Source: DASQFQ01 sp038238015 | GTDB taxonomy: Bacteria; Actinomycetota; Thermoleophilia; Solirubrobacterales; Solirubrobacteraceae | Length of the DNA: 59,925 nucleotides | Reading direction: 5' to 3' | Assembly: GCA_038238015.1 (NCBI GenBank) | Contig: JBBRYA010000015.1 | Span: forward strand, 1 to 59,925 | Position numbers and translations under genes: made by a program | In this document: in pieces, positions 31,192 to 39,680 of the stretch | How the letters are laid out: each line of letters starts with the position of its first letter | How positions within the stretch are numbered: the stretch's first letter is position 1 | The notes under the pieces: model-generated | What the model was told of the DNA's origin: nothing | Seen by the model: only the letters and a program-made list of their open reading frames with translations | Databases searched by the model: none

Positions 31192-32262
31192 TCAGAGCGC
31201 CTCCAGCAGGCGCTCGAAGTCCTCCTCGCTGCTCCAGGCGCCCACCGAGGCGCGCAGGAGCTGGGTGCCCGGCAGGTCACGCACCACCACATCGCGCTCG
31301 AGCAGCCGCGCCTTCGTCGCTGCCGGGTCCGTGTCCTCCCAGGACACCAGCGTGGTGTGGCCGCGGGGGGCAACCGTGCGGCCGTGGGCCGCCAGTCGCT
31401 CGGCGAGGCGGTCGGCCAGGATGGGGCCACGGGCCAGCACCGCGCTGAGGTCGGCGTCGTGCAGGACGCGCAGGGCGGCGGCGCTGAACGCCACTCCTTC
31501 GCGCGGCAGTGCCGGCGTGTCGTGGCGGCGCGCGCCTGGCTTGAGCTCGGAGTCGATGCCGCGCGACGTGTCGGCGAGTGAGATGTAGCTCGGGGCGATC
31601 GCGCGCACGCGCTCGCCGAACTCGGGCTCGACGTAGAGCATCCCGGTCCCGTCGGCGCCGCACAGCCACTTCTGCCCGGCCGCGGCGTAGACGGCGCAGC
31701 GCAGCTTGCCGACGTCCACCGGCACCGCGCCGGCGCCCTGTGCGCCGTCGAGCAGCACGGGCACGTCGACGTCGGCGAGCGCCGCGGGGGCGAGCTCGCC
31801 CGAGATCCAGCCCACGTGCGAGCAGGCGACGAGCGTCGTCTGCGGCCTCACGGCGTCCGCCACCTGCGCGAGCGGCACGGCGCGAACGCGCGCCCCGCGC
31901 TCGCGCGCGGCGCGCAACGGCCCGATCAGGCCGGGATGCTCCTGATCGGAGGTGACGATCTCGTCCCCTTCGCCGATCTCCAGCCCCGCCAGCATGCGCC
32001 CCAGGCCCTCGCTGGTGGAAGTCATGAGCGCCAGGTCCTCGACGGCGCAGCCGAGCACCCCGGCGTAGCCCACGCGCAGCTCGTCCTGGAGGGCGAAGCG
32101 GCGCTCGAAGTGCGCGGTCGCGCGCCCCTCGCCGAGCTCGGACTCGAGTTCCTCCCGGGCGGCGCGGACCGCCGCGGCGGGCACGGGCCCGTCGGTGCCC
32201 GCGTTCAGGTAGGCAAGCCGCTCCAGGACGGGGAACTCAGAGCGCAGGGCGGCGGGGTCCAC
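31192..32262 (-). CDS. class V aminotransferase / cysteine desulfurase-like enzyme
   Basis: A 356-residue PLP enzyme of fold type I: LRSEFPVLERLAYLNAGTDGPVP at the N-terminus, TSTSEGLGRML, SDQEHPG, LLDGAQGAGAVPVDV (D and Q contacting PLP), and the Schiff-base lysine in AAGQKWLCG. It resembles isopenicillin-N-epimerase/kynureninase-like members more than IscS. GTG 32262 is chosen over TTG 32274 because TATTGT (32271-32276) fits a -10 box 8 nt upstream and contains the TTG. It is convergent with the diguanylate cyclase. Confidence 0.85.
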   Translation of the reverse strand: MDPAALRSEFPVLERLAYLNAGTDGPVPAAAVRAAREELESELGEGRATAHFERRFALQDELRVGYAGVLGCAVEDLALMTSTSEGLGRMLAGLEIGEGDEIVTSDQEHPGLIGPLRAARERGARVRAVPLAQVADAVRPQTTLVACSHVGWISGELAPAALADVDVPVLLDGAQGAGAVPVDVGKLRCAVYAAAGQKWLCGADGTGMLYVEPEFGERVRAIAPSYISLADTSRGIDSELKPGARRHDTPALPREGVAFSAAALRVLHDADLSAVLARGPILADRLAERLAAHGRTVAPRGHTTLVSWEDTDPAATKARLLERDVVVRDLPGTQLLRASVGAWSSEEDFERLLEAL

Positions 32263-32290
32263 GGCCGCGGACAATAGGCGCCCGGTTGGG

Positions 32291-32884
32291 TCAGCGGCCG
32301 CACACCGGCCACTGGCCGGGGCCGGCCTGAGCGTAGAGCTGCGCGGCGCGCCGGTCCTGCTCGGCCTCGGACGCGGCGGCGGGGTTGCCCGAGCCGCCCA
32401 CGGCCGCCCACGTCGCCTGGGTGAACTGGTACTTGCCGTAGAAGCCGTTGCCGGTGTTCGTGGAGGGATTGCCCCCCGACTCGCAGGCGGCGATCGCCTG
32501 GAGGACCGGAGGCGCCGTCGAGCCGGCCTCGCGGCGCGTCCGCGTCCCGCTCAGCCGGCGGATGCGCGCGCGCAGGCGCCGGTTGGAGCGGCGCAGGTCG
32601 GCCGCTGTCTCACCCCGCAGGCGCGTCGCGTAGTCGTGGGGGAGCGTCGCGCCCGACAATCGGGCGGCTCCGCGCGCGAGGCGCACATGAGCCGCGCGCA
32701 GCCGCGCGGTCGTGTCGCGCCGGTGGGCGGCGAGCATCTCCGCGCCCACAGTGGGGTGCTCGCCCAGAGGAGCGCGCACGGCCGCGGGCGCGGTGGCGGC
32801 GGGGTCGGGGGCATCGGTCGCGACGGCCACGCTCGGCACGGCGAGCAGCGTCCCTGCGACCGCGACGGCGGTCTTGGCATGCAT
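32291..32884 (-). CDS. resuscitation-promoting-factor-like lytic transglycosylase
   Basis: A 197-residue secreted protein with a signal peptide (MHAKTAVAVAGTLLAVPSVAVA), an arginine-rich helical linker (about 60-115), and a C-terminal Rpf-type transglycosylase-like domain: LQAIAACESGGNPSTNTGNG (catalytic Glu in ACESGG), YGKYQFTQATWAAVGGSG, ending with GQWPVC. Rpf proteins cleave peptidoglycan and stimulate regrowth of dormant cells. The ATG is preceded by GGAAGGAA. A putative promoter and a CRP-like site lie upstream. Confidence 0.92.
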   Translation of the reverse strand: MHAKTAVAVAGTLLAVPSVAVATDAPDPAATAPAAVRAPLGEHPTVGAEMLAAHRRDTTARLRAAHVRLARGAARLSGATLPHDYATRLRGETAADLRRSNRRLRARIRRLSGTRTRREAGSTAPPVLQAIAACESGGNPSTNTGNGFYGKYQFTQATWAAVGGSGNPAAASEAEQDRRAAQLYAQAGPGQWPVCGR

Positions 32885-32980
32885 GTCGGATTCCTTCCGG
32901 TCGGCCCGCGCATCCGGTGCGGGCAGCAGTCAGTCGTTTGGCCGGCGGCGCGGTTGCACATCAAGACCGCCGGGGTTCCG

Positions 32981-33009
32981 ACGCTAGCAGGGGGCGAACG
33001 CACGTTCCA
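32981..33009 (-). promoter_or_regulatory. candidate promoter of the Rpf-like gene
   Basis: On the minus strand TGGAAC (33004-33009) and TAGCGT (32981-32986) are separated by 17 bp. Transcription would start near 32974, leaving a leader of about 90 nt. The -35 match is weak. Confidence 0.4.
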
Positions 33010-33018
33010 TTGCAGCGA

Positions 33019-33034
33019 TGTGACGTTCGTCACG
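33019..33034. promoter_or_regulatory. CRP/GlxR-like operator
   Basis: TGTGA-CGTTCG-TCACG matches the CRP-family consensus TGTGA-N6-TCACA at nine of ten half-site bases. It lies about 52 bp upstream of the inferred Rpf start site and 43 bp upstream of the divergent MFS start codon. CRP control of an rpf gene is known in mycobacteria. Confidence 0.55.
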
Positions 33035-33076
33035 CGCGCTCGTGGGTAGCAACCCGGTGAACGAAAGGGGAGAGCA

Positions 33077-34393
33077 ATGGGCACGTCAGCCTCCACCGCA
33101 CCCGCGACGCCGGCTGTTCGAGCCGGCGACCAGAACTGGTTCAGCGCGCTCGACGACCGCGGGCGCAAGGCGTTCCGAGCCGCGTTCGCCGGCTACTCGC
33201 TGGACGCCTTCGACCTGATCATCCTGACGCTGACGCTGACGGCGATCGGGTCGACCTTCGGCGTCTCCAAGGGCGCCACCGGCGCGCTCGCCACGGTCAC
33301 CCTCAGCTCGTCGGCGCTCGGCGGGGTGCTCGCCGGGATCTTCAGCGACCGCATCGGGCGCGCGCGCACGCTCATGTTCACGGTCGGCATCTACTCGGTG
33401 TTCACGCTGCTCTCCGGCCTGGCGTCGAGCTACGACATGCTGCTGGTCCTCCGGATCTTCCAGGGCATCGGCTTCGGCGGCGAGTGGGCGGTCGGCGCGA
33501 TCCTGGTCGCCGAGATGATGCGGCCCGAGTCGCGCGGCCGCGCGCTGGGCGTGATCCAGAGCTCGTGGGCGGTCGGGTGGGCGCTCGCGGTGATCGCCTA
33601 CACGATCGTGTTCTCGCTGGTCGCCGAGACCGAGGCATGGCGCTGGCTGATGGGCCTCGGGATCCTGCCGGCCCTGCTGATCCTCTACATTCGCCGCAAC
33701 GTCCAGGATTCCGTGCTCTTCGAGGAGACGAAGGTAAAGGAGGAGCGCGGCGACCAGGAGGCCGTCGACGCCCATGCGCTGGAGTCGCCGCTGAAGCAGA
33801 TCTTCCGCCGCGACCTCGTGGGAGTCACGGTCGCGGCGTCGGTGCTGGCCACCGGCATCCAGGGCGGCTACTACGCGATGTTCACGTGGATCCCGACCTA
33901 CCTCAAGACGGAGCGCAACCTCTCCATCGTCGGTACCAGCGGCTACCTTGCCGTCGTCATCGTGGGCGCGTTCTGCGGCTACCTGACCAGCGGCTTGGTC
34001 CACGACCGTCTCGGTCGCAAGAAGGCCTTCACGCTGTTCGCCGCCGCGGCCGGTGTCTCGCTCGTGGCCTACTTCCTCGTTCCCAAGGGCTCCAACACGA
34101 CGCTTCTGATCGTCGGCTTCCCGCTCGGATTCTTCGCCTCGGGCTGCTTCTCGGGCTTCGGCTCCTACCTGTCTGAGCTCTATCCCACGCGGGCGCGCGG
34201 GACAGGGGCCGGCTTCTGTTACAACGTCGGCCGGGCCTTCGGAGCGCTGTTCCCCGGCATCATCGGCTTCCTCGCGACGGCCATCGGGCTCGGCGGGGCG
34301 GTGGCCTTCGGCGTCTTCGGCTACGTGCTCGCGATCGGCGCGCTGCGCTTCCTGCCCGAGACGGGCGGCAAGGAGCTCGTCGCCGTCGAGTGA
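33077..34393 (+). CDS. MFS transporter (aromatic acid/sialate:H+ symporter-like)
   Basis: A 438-residue 12-helix major facilitator. Signatures include DAFDLIILTLTL in helix 1, SDRIGRARTL (loop 2-3 motif A), QGIGFGGEWAVGAILVAEM in helix 4, AGPxxRGRALG-type RPESRGRALG, and the second-half motif HDRLGRKKAF. DxFD in helix 1 and the GGEW motif are typical of the AAHS/sialate symporter groups that import organic acids. AAGGGGAGA precedes ATG. It overlaps the cyclase gene by 4 bp, so the imported acid may feed that enzyme. The CRP-like site upstream may control it. Confidence 0.9.
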   Translation: MGTSASTAPATPAVRAGDQNWFSALDDRGRKAFRAAFAGYSLDAFDLIILTLTLTAIGSTFGVSKGATGALATVTLSSSALGGVLAGIFSDRIGRARTLMFTVGIYSVFTLLSGLASSYDMLLVLRIFQGIGFGGEWAVGAILVAEMMRPESRGRALGVIQSSWAVGWALAVIAYTIVFSLVAETEAWRWLMGLGILPALLILYIRRNVQDSVLFEETKVKEERGDQEAVDAHALESPLKQIFRRDLVGVTVAASVLATGIQGGYYAMFTWIPTYLKTERNLSIVGTSGYLAVVIVGAFCGYLTSGLVHDRLGRKKAFTLFAAAAGVSLVAYFLVPKGSNTTLLIVGFPLGFFASGCFSGFGSYLSELYPTRARGTGAGFCYNVGRAFGALFPGIIGFLATAIGLGGAVAFGVFGYVLAIGALRFLPETGGKELVAVE

Positions 34394-35154
34394 GCGCACT
34401 CGCCGACGCGCTCGCCGCAGCGCGGACCTACGACCTCGAGCAGCCGCGCTACGCGGGCGCGCCCGTGTTCCCCGCGCACGAGCCGGGGCTGCTGCTGCAC
34501 CTGCACCGTCGCCACGAGCGGGGGACGGGGGAGGCGCGCACGAGCGCGTCGGCGCTGCTGGTGATGGCCGAGCATTCCGGCACGCACATCGACGCACTCT
34601 GCCACCAGGCCGAGGACCTCACGCTGCACGGCGGGATCGCGGTCGACGCGAGCGTGCAGACCTCGACCGGGTTCACCGAGCTCGGGGCCGAGACGATCGC
34701 GCCGCTGCTTGCGCGCGGGGTCCTGCTCGACGTCGCGGGCGCGGGCCACTCGGCCGGCGGTGCGGACCTCGAGCGCGCGGCCCGCGGCCTGGAGATCCGC
34801 CCCGGCGACGTCGTGCTCGTGCGCACCGGCGCGGGCGCGCTGTGGGAGGACCGCGCCGCCTACGAGGCGGCCGGCGGCGTCGACGCGAGTGGGTCGCTGT
34901 GGCTGGCCGAGCGCCGCCCGCTGGCGGTCGGCGCCGACAACCACGCCTGGGACGTGCCCGGTGCCGTCGACCCGGAGCTCGGCAGCCTCCCCGGCCATAC
35001 GCTGCTGATCGTGCGCGCGGGCATCCACATCATCGAGTCGCTCTACCTCGAGGCGCTGGCGCGCGACGGCGTGCGCGAGTTCGCGTTCTTGTGCCTGCCG
35101 CTGAAGCTGCGCGGCGGCACCGGATCGCCCGTGCGGCCGCTGGCGCTCGTATGA
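34390..35154 (+). CDS. cyclase-family metal-dependent hydrolase (kynurenine formamidase-like)
   Basis: A 254-residue protein with the cyclase-family metal motif HSGTHIDALCH (about 58-68; consensus HxGTHxDxPxH, with proline replaced by leucine), the nearby GAETIAPLLARGVLLDV segment, GDVVLVRTG and ADNHAWDV. These enzymes hydrolyse cyclic or formylated amides. The precise substrate is unknown, but coupling to an organic-acid MFS importer suggests a catabolic step. GTG 34390 overlaps the transporter stop (GTGA). Confidence 0.87.
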   Translation: MSALADALAAARTYDLEQPRYAGAPVFPAHEPGLLLHLHRRHERGTGEARTSASALLVMAEHSGTHIDALCHQAEDLTLHGGIAVDASVQTSTGFTELGAETIAPLLARGVLLDVAGAGHSAGGADLERAARGLEIRPGDVVLVRTGAGALWEDRAAYEAAGGVDASGSLWLAERRPLAVGADNHAWDVPGAVDPELGSLPGHTLLIVRAGIHIIESLYLEALARDGVREFAFLCLPLKLRGGTGSPVRPLALV

Positions 35155-35834
35155 GCGGCGTGATCGTCGCGATGGGCGGGGGCGGCTTTGCGACCCAGCC
35201 CGACGACCCGCGCCTGGACGCCTTCATCCTCTCGCTCGCGCGGCGGCCCCGCCCGCGCGTGTGCTTCGTCGGCACGGCGGGCGGCGATGACCCGCACTTC
35301 CTGGCGCGCTTCTACCGCGCGATGGCCGAGCACGACTGGCGGCCCGACGACCTCGGCCTCTTCGAGCGCCGCGTCGGCGACCTGCGCGGCTTCGTCCTCG
35401 AGCAGGACGTGATCTACGTGGGCGGCGGCAACACCGCGAGCCTGCTGGCGGTGTGGCGCGCCCATGGGCTCGACGCCGTGCTGCACGAGGCGTGGGAGGC
35501 CGGCGTCGTGATGTGCGGGGTCAGCGCCGGGATGAACTGCTGGTTCGAGGCGTCGGTGACCGACTCATTCGGCCCAGGGGTGGCGCCGCTGCACGACGGT
35601 CTGGGGCTGTTGCGCGGCAGCGCGTGCCCGCACTTCGACGGCGAGCCGCTGCGCCGCCCGGCCTACCTGCAGCTCGTCGCCGACGGCTTCCCGCCCGGGT
35701 ATGCGGCCGACGACGTGGCGGCGCTTGTGTTCCAGGGGGGCGAGCTGAGCGAGGTGCTCACGACGAGCGAGGGTTCGACGGCGTACCGGGTGGAGGTGGA
35801 GGGGGAGCGTGCGCTGAAGGCGCGCGTGCTCTGA
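35151..35834 (+). CDS. peptidase E (S51 family) homologue
   Basis: A 227-residue class I amidotransferase-like serine peptidase: GGGGFATQPDDPRLDAFIL at the N-terminus, VGGGNT at 90-95, and the nucleophile elbow GVSAGMNCWF with S125. H159 in ACPHFDGEP is a candidate catalytic histidine. Peptidase E enzymes cleave N-terminal Asp dipeptides, and relatives include cyanophycinase. ATG 35151 overlaps the cyclase stop by 4 bp (ATGA), making a three-gene operon with the MFS transporter. Confidence 0.88.
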   Translation: MSGVIVAMGGGGFATQPDDPRLDAFILSLARRPRPRVCFVGTAGGDDPHFLARFYRAMAEHDWRPDDLGLFERRVGDLRGFVLEQDVIYVGGGNTASLLAVWRAHGLDAVLHEAWEAGVVMCGVSAGMNCWFEASVTDSFGPGVAPLHDGLGLLRGSACPHFDGEPLRRPAYLQLVADGFPPGYAADDVAALVFQGGELSEVLTTSEGSTAYRVEVEGERALKARVL

Positions 35835-35854
35835 CGCGCACGGTTCGCCGGCCC

Positions 35855-36637
35855 CTACAGCATCGCCTGGCGCTCGTCGCGCTCGTCGGTGACGAACATG
35901 TGCCCGGGCGCGTGGGTGATCATCAGCTCCGGGCGGCTGGCGACCGCCACCGCCTGCGGGGTCACGCCGCAGGCCCAGAACACCGGCAGCTCACCCTCAC
36001 AGAGCTCCACCGGATCGCCGTAGTCTGGCCGCGCGAGGTCGGCTATCCCGAGCTCCGCCGGGGACCCCAGGTGGACGGGGGCGCCGTGCACCGGGCCGTA
36101 GCGCGACGTGATCTGGGTCGCCCGGATCGCCTGGTCGGGGCGCATCGGGCGCATCGAGACGACGAGCGGGCCGCTGAAGCGCCCAGCCGGCACGCAGTCG
36201 CGCGAGGTGCGGTACATCGGTACGTTGACGCCCTGCTCGAGGTGGCGGATCGGCAGCCCGTCTGCGAGCAGCGCGCGCTCGAAGGTGAACGAGCAGCCGA
36301 TCAGGAAGGCGACGAGATCCTCGCGCCAGTGCTCGGTGGCGTCCGTCGGCTCGTCGACGAGCTCGCCGTCGCGCCAGACGCGGTAGCGCGGGACGTCGGT
36401 GCGCAGGTCTGAGCCCGGCGCGGTGCGGGCCGGCTCGGGCGAGCCCGGGTCGGTGACGTCGAGCACCGGGCACGGCTTGGGGTTGGCGACGCAGAAGCGC
36501 AGGAAGTCGAAGGCGTCGGCCGCGGGCAGCGCCACGAGGTTGGCCTGGGTGAAGCCGGGAGCGAGGCCCGCGGTGGGCGCGGTCCACTCGCCGGCGCGGA
36601 CCGCCGCGCGCAGCTCGGCTGGGCCCGCGTCTAGCAT
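35855..36637 (-). CDS. DUF1445 / YcsI-type putative hydro-lyase
   Basis: A 260-residue protein recognisable by GLAPGFTQANLVALPAADAFDFLRF (split) near the N-terminus, FLIGCSFTFERAL, NVPMYRT, PLVVSMRPM, and the C-terminal VFWACGVTPQ, THAPGHMFVTD. These blocks define the DUF1445 family annotated as putative hydro-lyases and related to D-glutamate cyclase. ATG 36637 is used; ATG 36649 is possible but overlaps the thrS start. The gene converges on the cyclase/peptidase operon, and the four may form one organic-acid utilisation locus. Confidence 0.85.
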   Translation of the reverse strand: MLDAGPAELRAAVRAGEWTAPTAGLAPGFTQANLVALPAADAFDFLRFCVANPKPCPVLDVTDPGSPEPARTAPGSDLRTDVPRYRVWRDGELVDEPTDATEHWREDLVAFLIGCSFTFERALLADGLPIRHLEQGVNVPMYRTSRDCVPAGRFSGPLVVSMRPMRPDQAIRATQITSRYGPVHGAPVHLGSPAELGIADLARPDYGDPVELCEGELPVFWACGVTPQAVAVASRPELMITHAPGHMFVTDERDERQAML

Positions 36638-36647
36638 CCGACGCCGC

Positions 36648-38561
36648 ATGGACGTCATCCTTCCCGACGGCACCACTTTGCAACTCCCGGACGGCGCCAC
36701 CGGCGCCGACGCTGCTGCGGCGATCGGCCCGGGCCTGGCCCGCGCGGCGCTGGGGATTGACGTCGACGGGGAGGTTCGCGACCTCGCGCGGCCGCTGCAC
36801 GACGGCGCGCAGGTGGCGATCATCACCAGCCGCGACCCGCAGTCGCTCGACGTGATCCGCCACGACACCGCGCACGTGCTGGCCGCGGCCGTGCTCGACC
36901 TCTATCCCGGCACGAAGATCTCGATCGGGCCGCCGATCGAGGACGGCTTCTACTACGACTTCGAGTTCCCCGAGGGCGTGACGGTCTCCGACGGCGATTT
37001 CGAGGCGCTCGAGGCCAAGATGCGCGAGCACGTCAAGGCCGACGAGCCGTTCGTGCGCGAGGACGTCAGCGTCCCGGCGGCGCTCGAGCGCTTCCGCGAC
37101 GAGGGCCAGGACTACAAGGTCGAGCTGATCGAGGACCTGGTCGCGAACCAGGGCGTCGAAACCGTCTCGCTCTACAGCAACGGGCCCTTCACCGACCTCT
37201 GCCGAGGCCCGCACGCGCCCTCCACCAAGCGGATCAAGGCCTTCAGGCTGACCAGCGTCGCGGGCGCGTACTGGCGCGGCGACTCAGAGCGCCAGATGCT
37301 CACGCGCATCTACGGGACGGCGTTCCACACCAAGGAGGACCTGGCGGCGCACATGGAGCGCCTCGAGCAGGCGCGCGCGAGAGACCATCGCAAGCTCGGT
37401 CGCGAGCTCGGCCTGTTCCTGTTCTCGGACGTCTCGCCCGGCTCCCCGTTCTGGCAGCCGGCCGGGATGGTGATCTGGAACGCGCTGACCGAGCTGTGGC
37501 GCCGCGAGAACCGTGAGCGCGGCTACCGCGAGGTCAGGACGCCGATCCTCTACGACGTGGACCTGTGGAAGCAGTCGGGCCACTGGGACAAGTACCGCGA
37601 CAACATGTACTTCACCGACGTCGAGGAGCGCCCGATGGGCCTCAAGCCCATGAACTGCCCGGCGCACATCCAGATCTACAAACACGACCGGCGCTCCTAC
37701 CGCGACCTGCCGATCCGCTACTCCGAGGCCGGGCTCGTGCACCGCCACGAGCCGAGCGGGACGCTGCACGGCCTGCTGCGGGTCCGTCACATCACCCAGG
37801 ACGACGCGCACATCTTCTGCACCCAGGAGCAGGTCGAGGACGAGGTCGTCGCGTGCCTGGACTTCGGCTTCTTCCTCTACGACCTCTTCGGCTTCACGCC
37901 GCGCCTGGAGCTCTCGACCCGGCCCGAGCAGCGGATCGGCAGCGACGCGATGTGGGACCGCGCCGAGTCTGCGCTGGAGGGAGCGCTGCGCAGCAAGGGC
38001 CTCGAGTACGAGGTCAACGCGGGCGACGGCGCCTTTTACGGGCCCAAGATCGACCTGCACATGACCGACTCGATCGGCCGCTCCTGGCAGCTCGGCACCG
38101 TTCAGCTCGACTACTCGATGCCCGAGCGCTTCGAGCTCACCTACACCGGCGCCGACAACGCCGAGCATCCGCCGGTGATGATCCACCGCGCGCTGCTCGG
38201 CTCCTTCGAGCGCTTCATCGGGATCCTGATCGAGCACTACGCGGGCGAGTTCCCGCTCTGGCTGGCTCCGGTCCAGGCTGCCGTCCTGCCGCTGGCCGAC
38301 CGCCACGAGGGCTACGCGCACGAGGTGGCGGCCGCGCTGGCCGCCGCCGGGCTGCGCGCCGAGGTCGACGACCGCACCGAGTCCGTCGGGCGCAAGATCC
38401 GCGACGCCGAGCTGCGCAAGGCGCCCTACATGCTGATCGTCGGCGATCGCGAGGCCGAGCAGCGCGCGGTCGCGCTGCGCCGCCACGGCGAAGGGGACCA
38501 GGGCACGCTCTCGCTCGAGGAGGCCGTGGACCGCCTGAAGGGCGAGGCGGCGCCGGCGTGA
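36648..38561 (+). CDS. thrS: threonine--tRNA ligase
   Basis: A 637-residue class II aminoacyl-tRNA synthetase with all domains: N-terminal TGS domain (LPDGTTLQLPDG), editing domain with HDTAH and CRGPH, catalytic core with motif 1, motif 2 (YRYSEAGLVHRHEPSGTL-like LPIRYSEAGLVHRHE), the zinc-binding Cys in MNCPAH, motif 3 (MIHRALLGSFERFIG), and the anticodon-binding domain (VAAALAAAGLRAEVD). The length is normal. TAGCAT at 36632-36637, 10 nt before ATG 36648, is a plausible -10 box and also covers the divergent start codon. GTG of the next gene overlaps its stop. Confidence 0.97.
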   Translation: MDVILPDGTTLQLPDGATGADAAAAIGPGLARAALGIDVDGEVRDLARPLHDGAQVAIITSRDPQSLDVIRHDTAHVLAAAVLDLYPGTKISIGPPIEDGFYYDFEFPEGVTVSDGDFEALEAKMREHVKADEPFVREDVSVPAALERFRDEGQDYKVELIEDLVANQGVETVSLYSNGPFTDLCRGPHAPSTKRIKAFRLTSVAGAYWRGDSERQMLTRIYGTAFHTKEDLAAHMERLEQARARDHRKLGRELGLFLFSDVSPGSPFWQPAGMVIWNALTELWRRENRERGYREVRTPILYDVDLWKQSGHWDKYRDNMYFTDVEERPMGLKPMNCPAHIQIYKHDRRSYRDLPIRYSEAGLVHRHEPSGTLHGLLRVRHITQDDAHIFCTQEQVEDEVVACLDFGFFLYDLFGFTPRLELSTRPEQRIGSDAMWDRAESALEGALRSKGLEYEVNAGDGAFYGPKIDLHMTDSIGRSWQLGTVQLDYSMPERFELTYTGADNAEHPPVMIHRALLGSFERFIGILIEHYAGEFPLWLAPVQAAVLPLADRHEGYAHEVAAALAAAGLRAEVDDRTESVGRKIRDAELRKAPYMLIVGDREAEQRAVALRRHGEGDQGTLSLEEAVDRLKGEAAPA

Positions 38562-39583
38562 TCCTCGTCGCGATCGTGCTGGCGCTGCTGATGCTCCCGG
38601 CCGTCGCGCGGGCGGGGACGGCGGAGATCGTGACCGTCTCGAGCTGCGGCAGCGACGTCGCCTGTTCGAAGTACGCGGGCGGCACGCCGGTCCCGGTGGT
38701 GACCTACACGGCCGCGCCGGGAGAGAACAACCGGGTGGGGGTCCTACGTCCGGCCGAACGCGTCGTGATCCACGACGACACGGCGACGGTCACCGCCCGG
38801 GCGCCGTGCGAGGCGATCGACGCCCACGAGGCGTCGTGCCCGCCGGGCGGCGGCTCGGGAATCGCCGGCCTGAGCGTGCTGCTCGGCGACGGCAACGACT
38901 CCGTGGGGATCCTCGGTGCGGTTGGCGCCGCGACGCAGCTCTCCGGGGGTGACGGCGGCGACTTCATCACCGGGGGCCTCGACGCCGACACGATCGACGG
39001 CGGGGCGGGCTCTGATCGCCTCGACGGAGGCGCCGGCCGCGACGTGGCGCTCTACGCGGGGCACGCGACCGCGGTGACGGTCGATCTCTCCGCGGGGAGC
39101 GCGGACGGGCCGGGCGAGCACGACACCCTCGCCGGCTTCGAGCAGGTCACCGGAAGCGCGTTCGCCGACACGCTGATCGGCTCGGCCGCGGCCGACGTGC
39201 TCGACGGCGGGCCCGGCAACGACGCGCTGCGCGGCGGCAGCGGTGACGATCAGCTGATCGGCGACGTCGGAAGCGACCGCCTGTCGGGCGGCGCGGGCGA
39301 CGACCACCTCTCCGGCGACCCCGAGCAGGGCGACGGCGTCTACACGCCTGAGATCACGTTCGGCAACGACCGGCTCAGGGGCGGCGTGGGGAACGACGTC
39401 CTCGGCGATCCCGGCGGGGTCAACGTCTTCGACGGCGGCCCCGGCAACGACCTGCTGGCCGCGCGCAACCGCCGCCGCGAAGCCGTCCGCTGCGGGCCCG
39501 GGCGCGATCGCGCCTACGTCGACCGGCGCGACCGCCTGTCGGGCTGCGAGCGGCGCCTGCTCAAGTCGCCTCCCGGCGGTTGA
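38558..39583 (+). CDS. secreted hemolysin-type calcium-binding repeat protein
   Basis: A 341-residue exported protein starting at GTG 38558, overlapping the thrS stop (GTGA). The signal peptide is ILVAIVLALLMLPAVARA. An N-terminal domain with two Cys pairs (SSCGSDVACS, APCEAIDAHEASC) is followed by several RTX-type beta-roll blocks: GGDGGDFITGGLDADTIDGG, LDGGPGNDALRGGSGDDQLI and LSGGAGDDHLSG. A final GGPGNDLLAARN is followed by a basic tail with two Cys. It has no enzymatic domain. Translational coupling of a surface calcium-binding protein to thrS is odd and may simply reflect genome compaction. Confidence 0.85.
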   Translation: MILVAIVLALLMLPAVARAGTAEIVTVSSCGSDVACSKYAGGTPVPVVTYTAAPGENNRVGVLRPAERVVIHDDTATVTARAPCEAIDAHEASCPPGGGSGIAGLSVLLGDGNDSVGILGAVGAATQLSGGDGGDFITGGLDADTIDGGAGSDRLDGGAGRDVALYAGHATAVTVDLSAGSADGPGEHDTLAGFEQVTGSAFADTLIGSAAADVLDGGPGNDALRGGSGDDQLIGDVGSDRLSGGAGDDHLSGDPEQGDGVYTPEITFGNDRLRGGVGNDVLGDPGGVNVFDGGPGNDLLAARNRRREAVRCGPGRDRAYVDRRDRLSGCERRLLKSPPGG

Positions 39584-39605
39584 ACCCCCGCCGCACCGCT
39601 ATACT
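39577..39605 (+). promoter_or_regulatory. candidate infC promoter
   Basis: TATACT (39600-39605) is one of the best -10 matches in the window; CGGTTG lies 17 bp upstream as a weak -35. The leader to the infC start would be about 70 nt, enough for the autoregulatory structures often found there, though none was recognised. Confidence 0.45.
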
Positions 39606-39680
39606 CACCGACGTTGATCACGCGTTCCCATACCGCGCCGCCGCTTTCCGCTTGACGCCGCGCCGCACCGAAATCTCCTA

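Noticed and set aside
32885..33076. Possible ydaO-type c-di-AMP riboswitch upstream of the Rpf-like gene
   Set aside because: Such riboswitches often precede rpf genes in actinobacteria, but the conserved core elements could not be found on the minus strand here.
37565..38557. Plus-strand upstream extension of the RTX-like gene through thrS in another frame
   Set aside because: The extension is an arginine/proline-rich shadow of thrS; the real start is GTG 38558 with a signal peptide.
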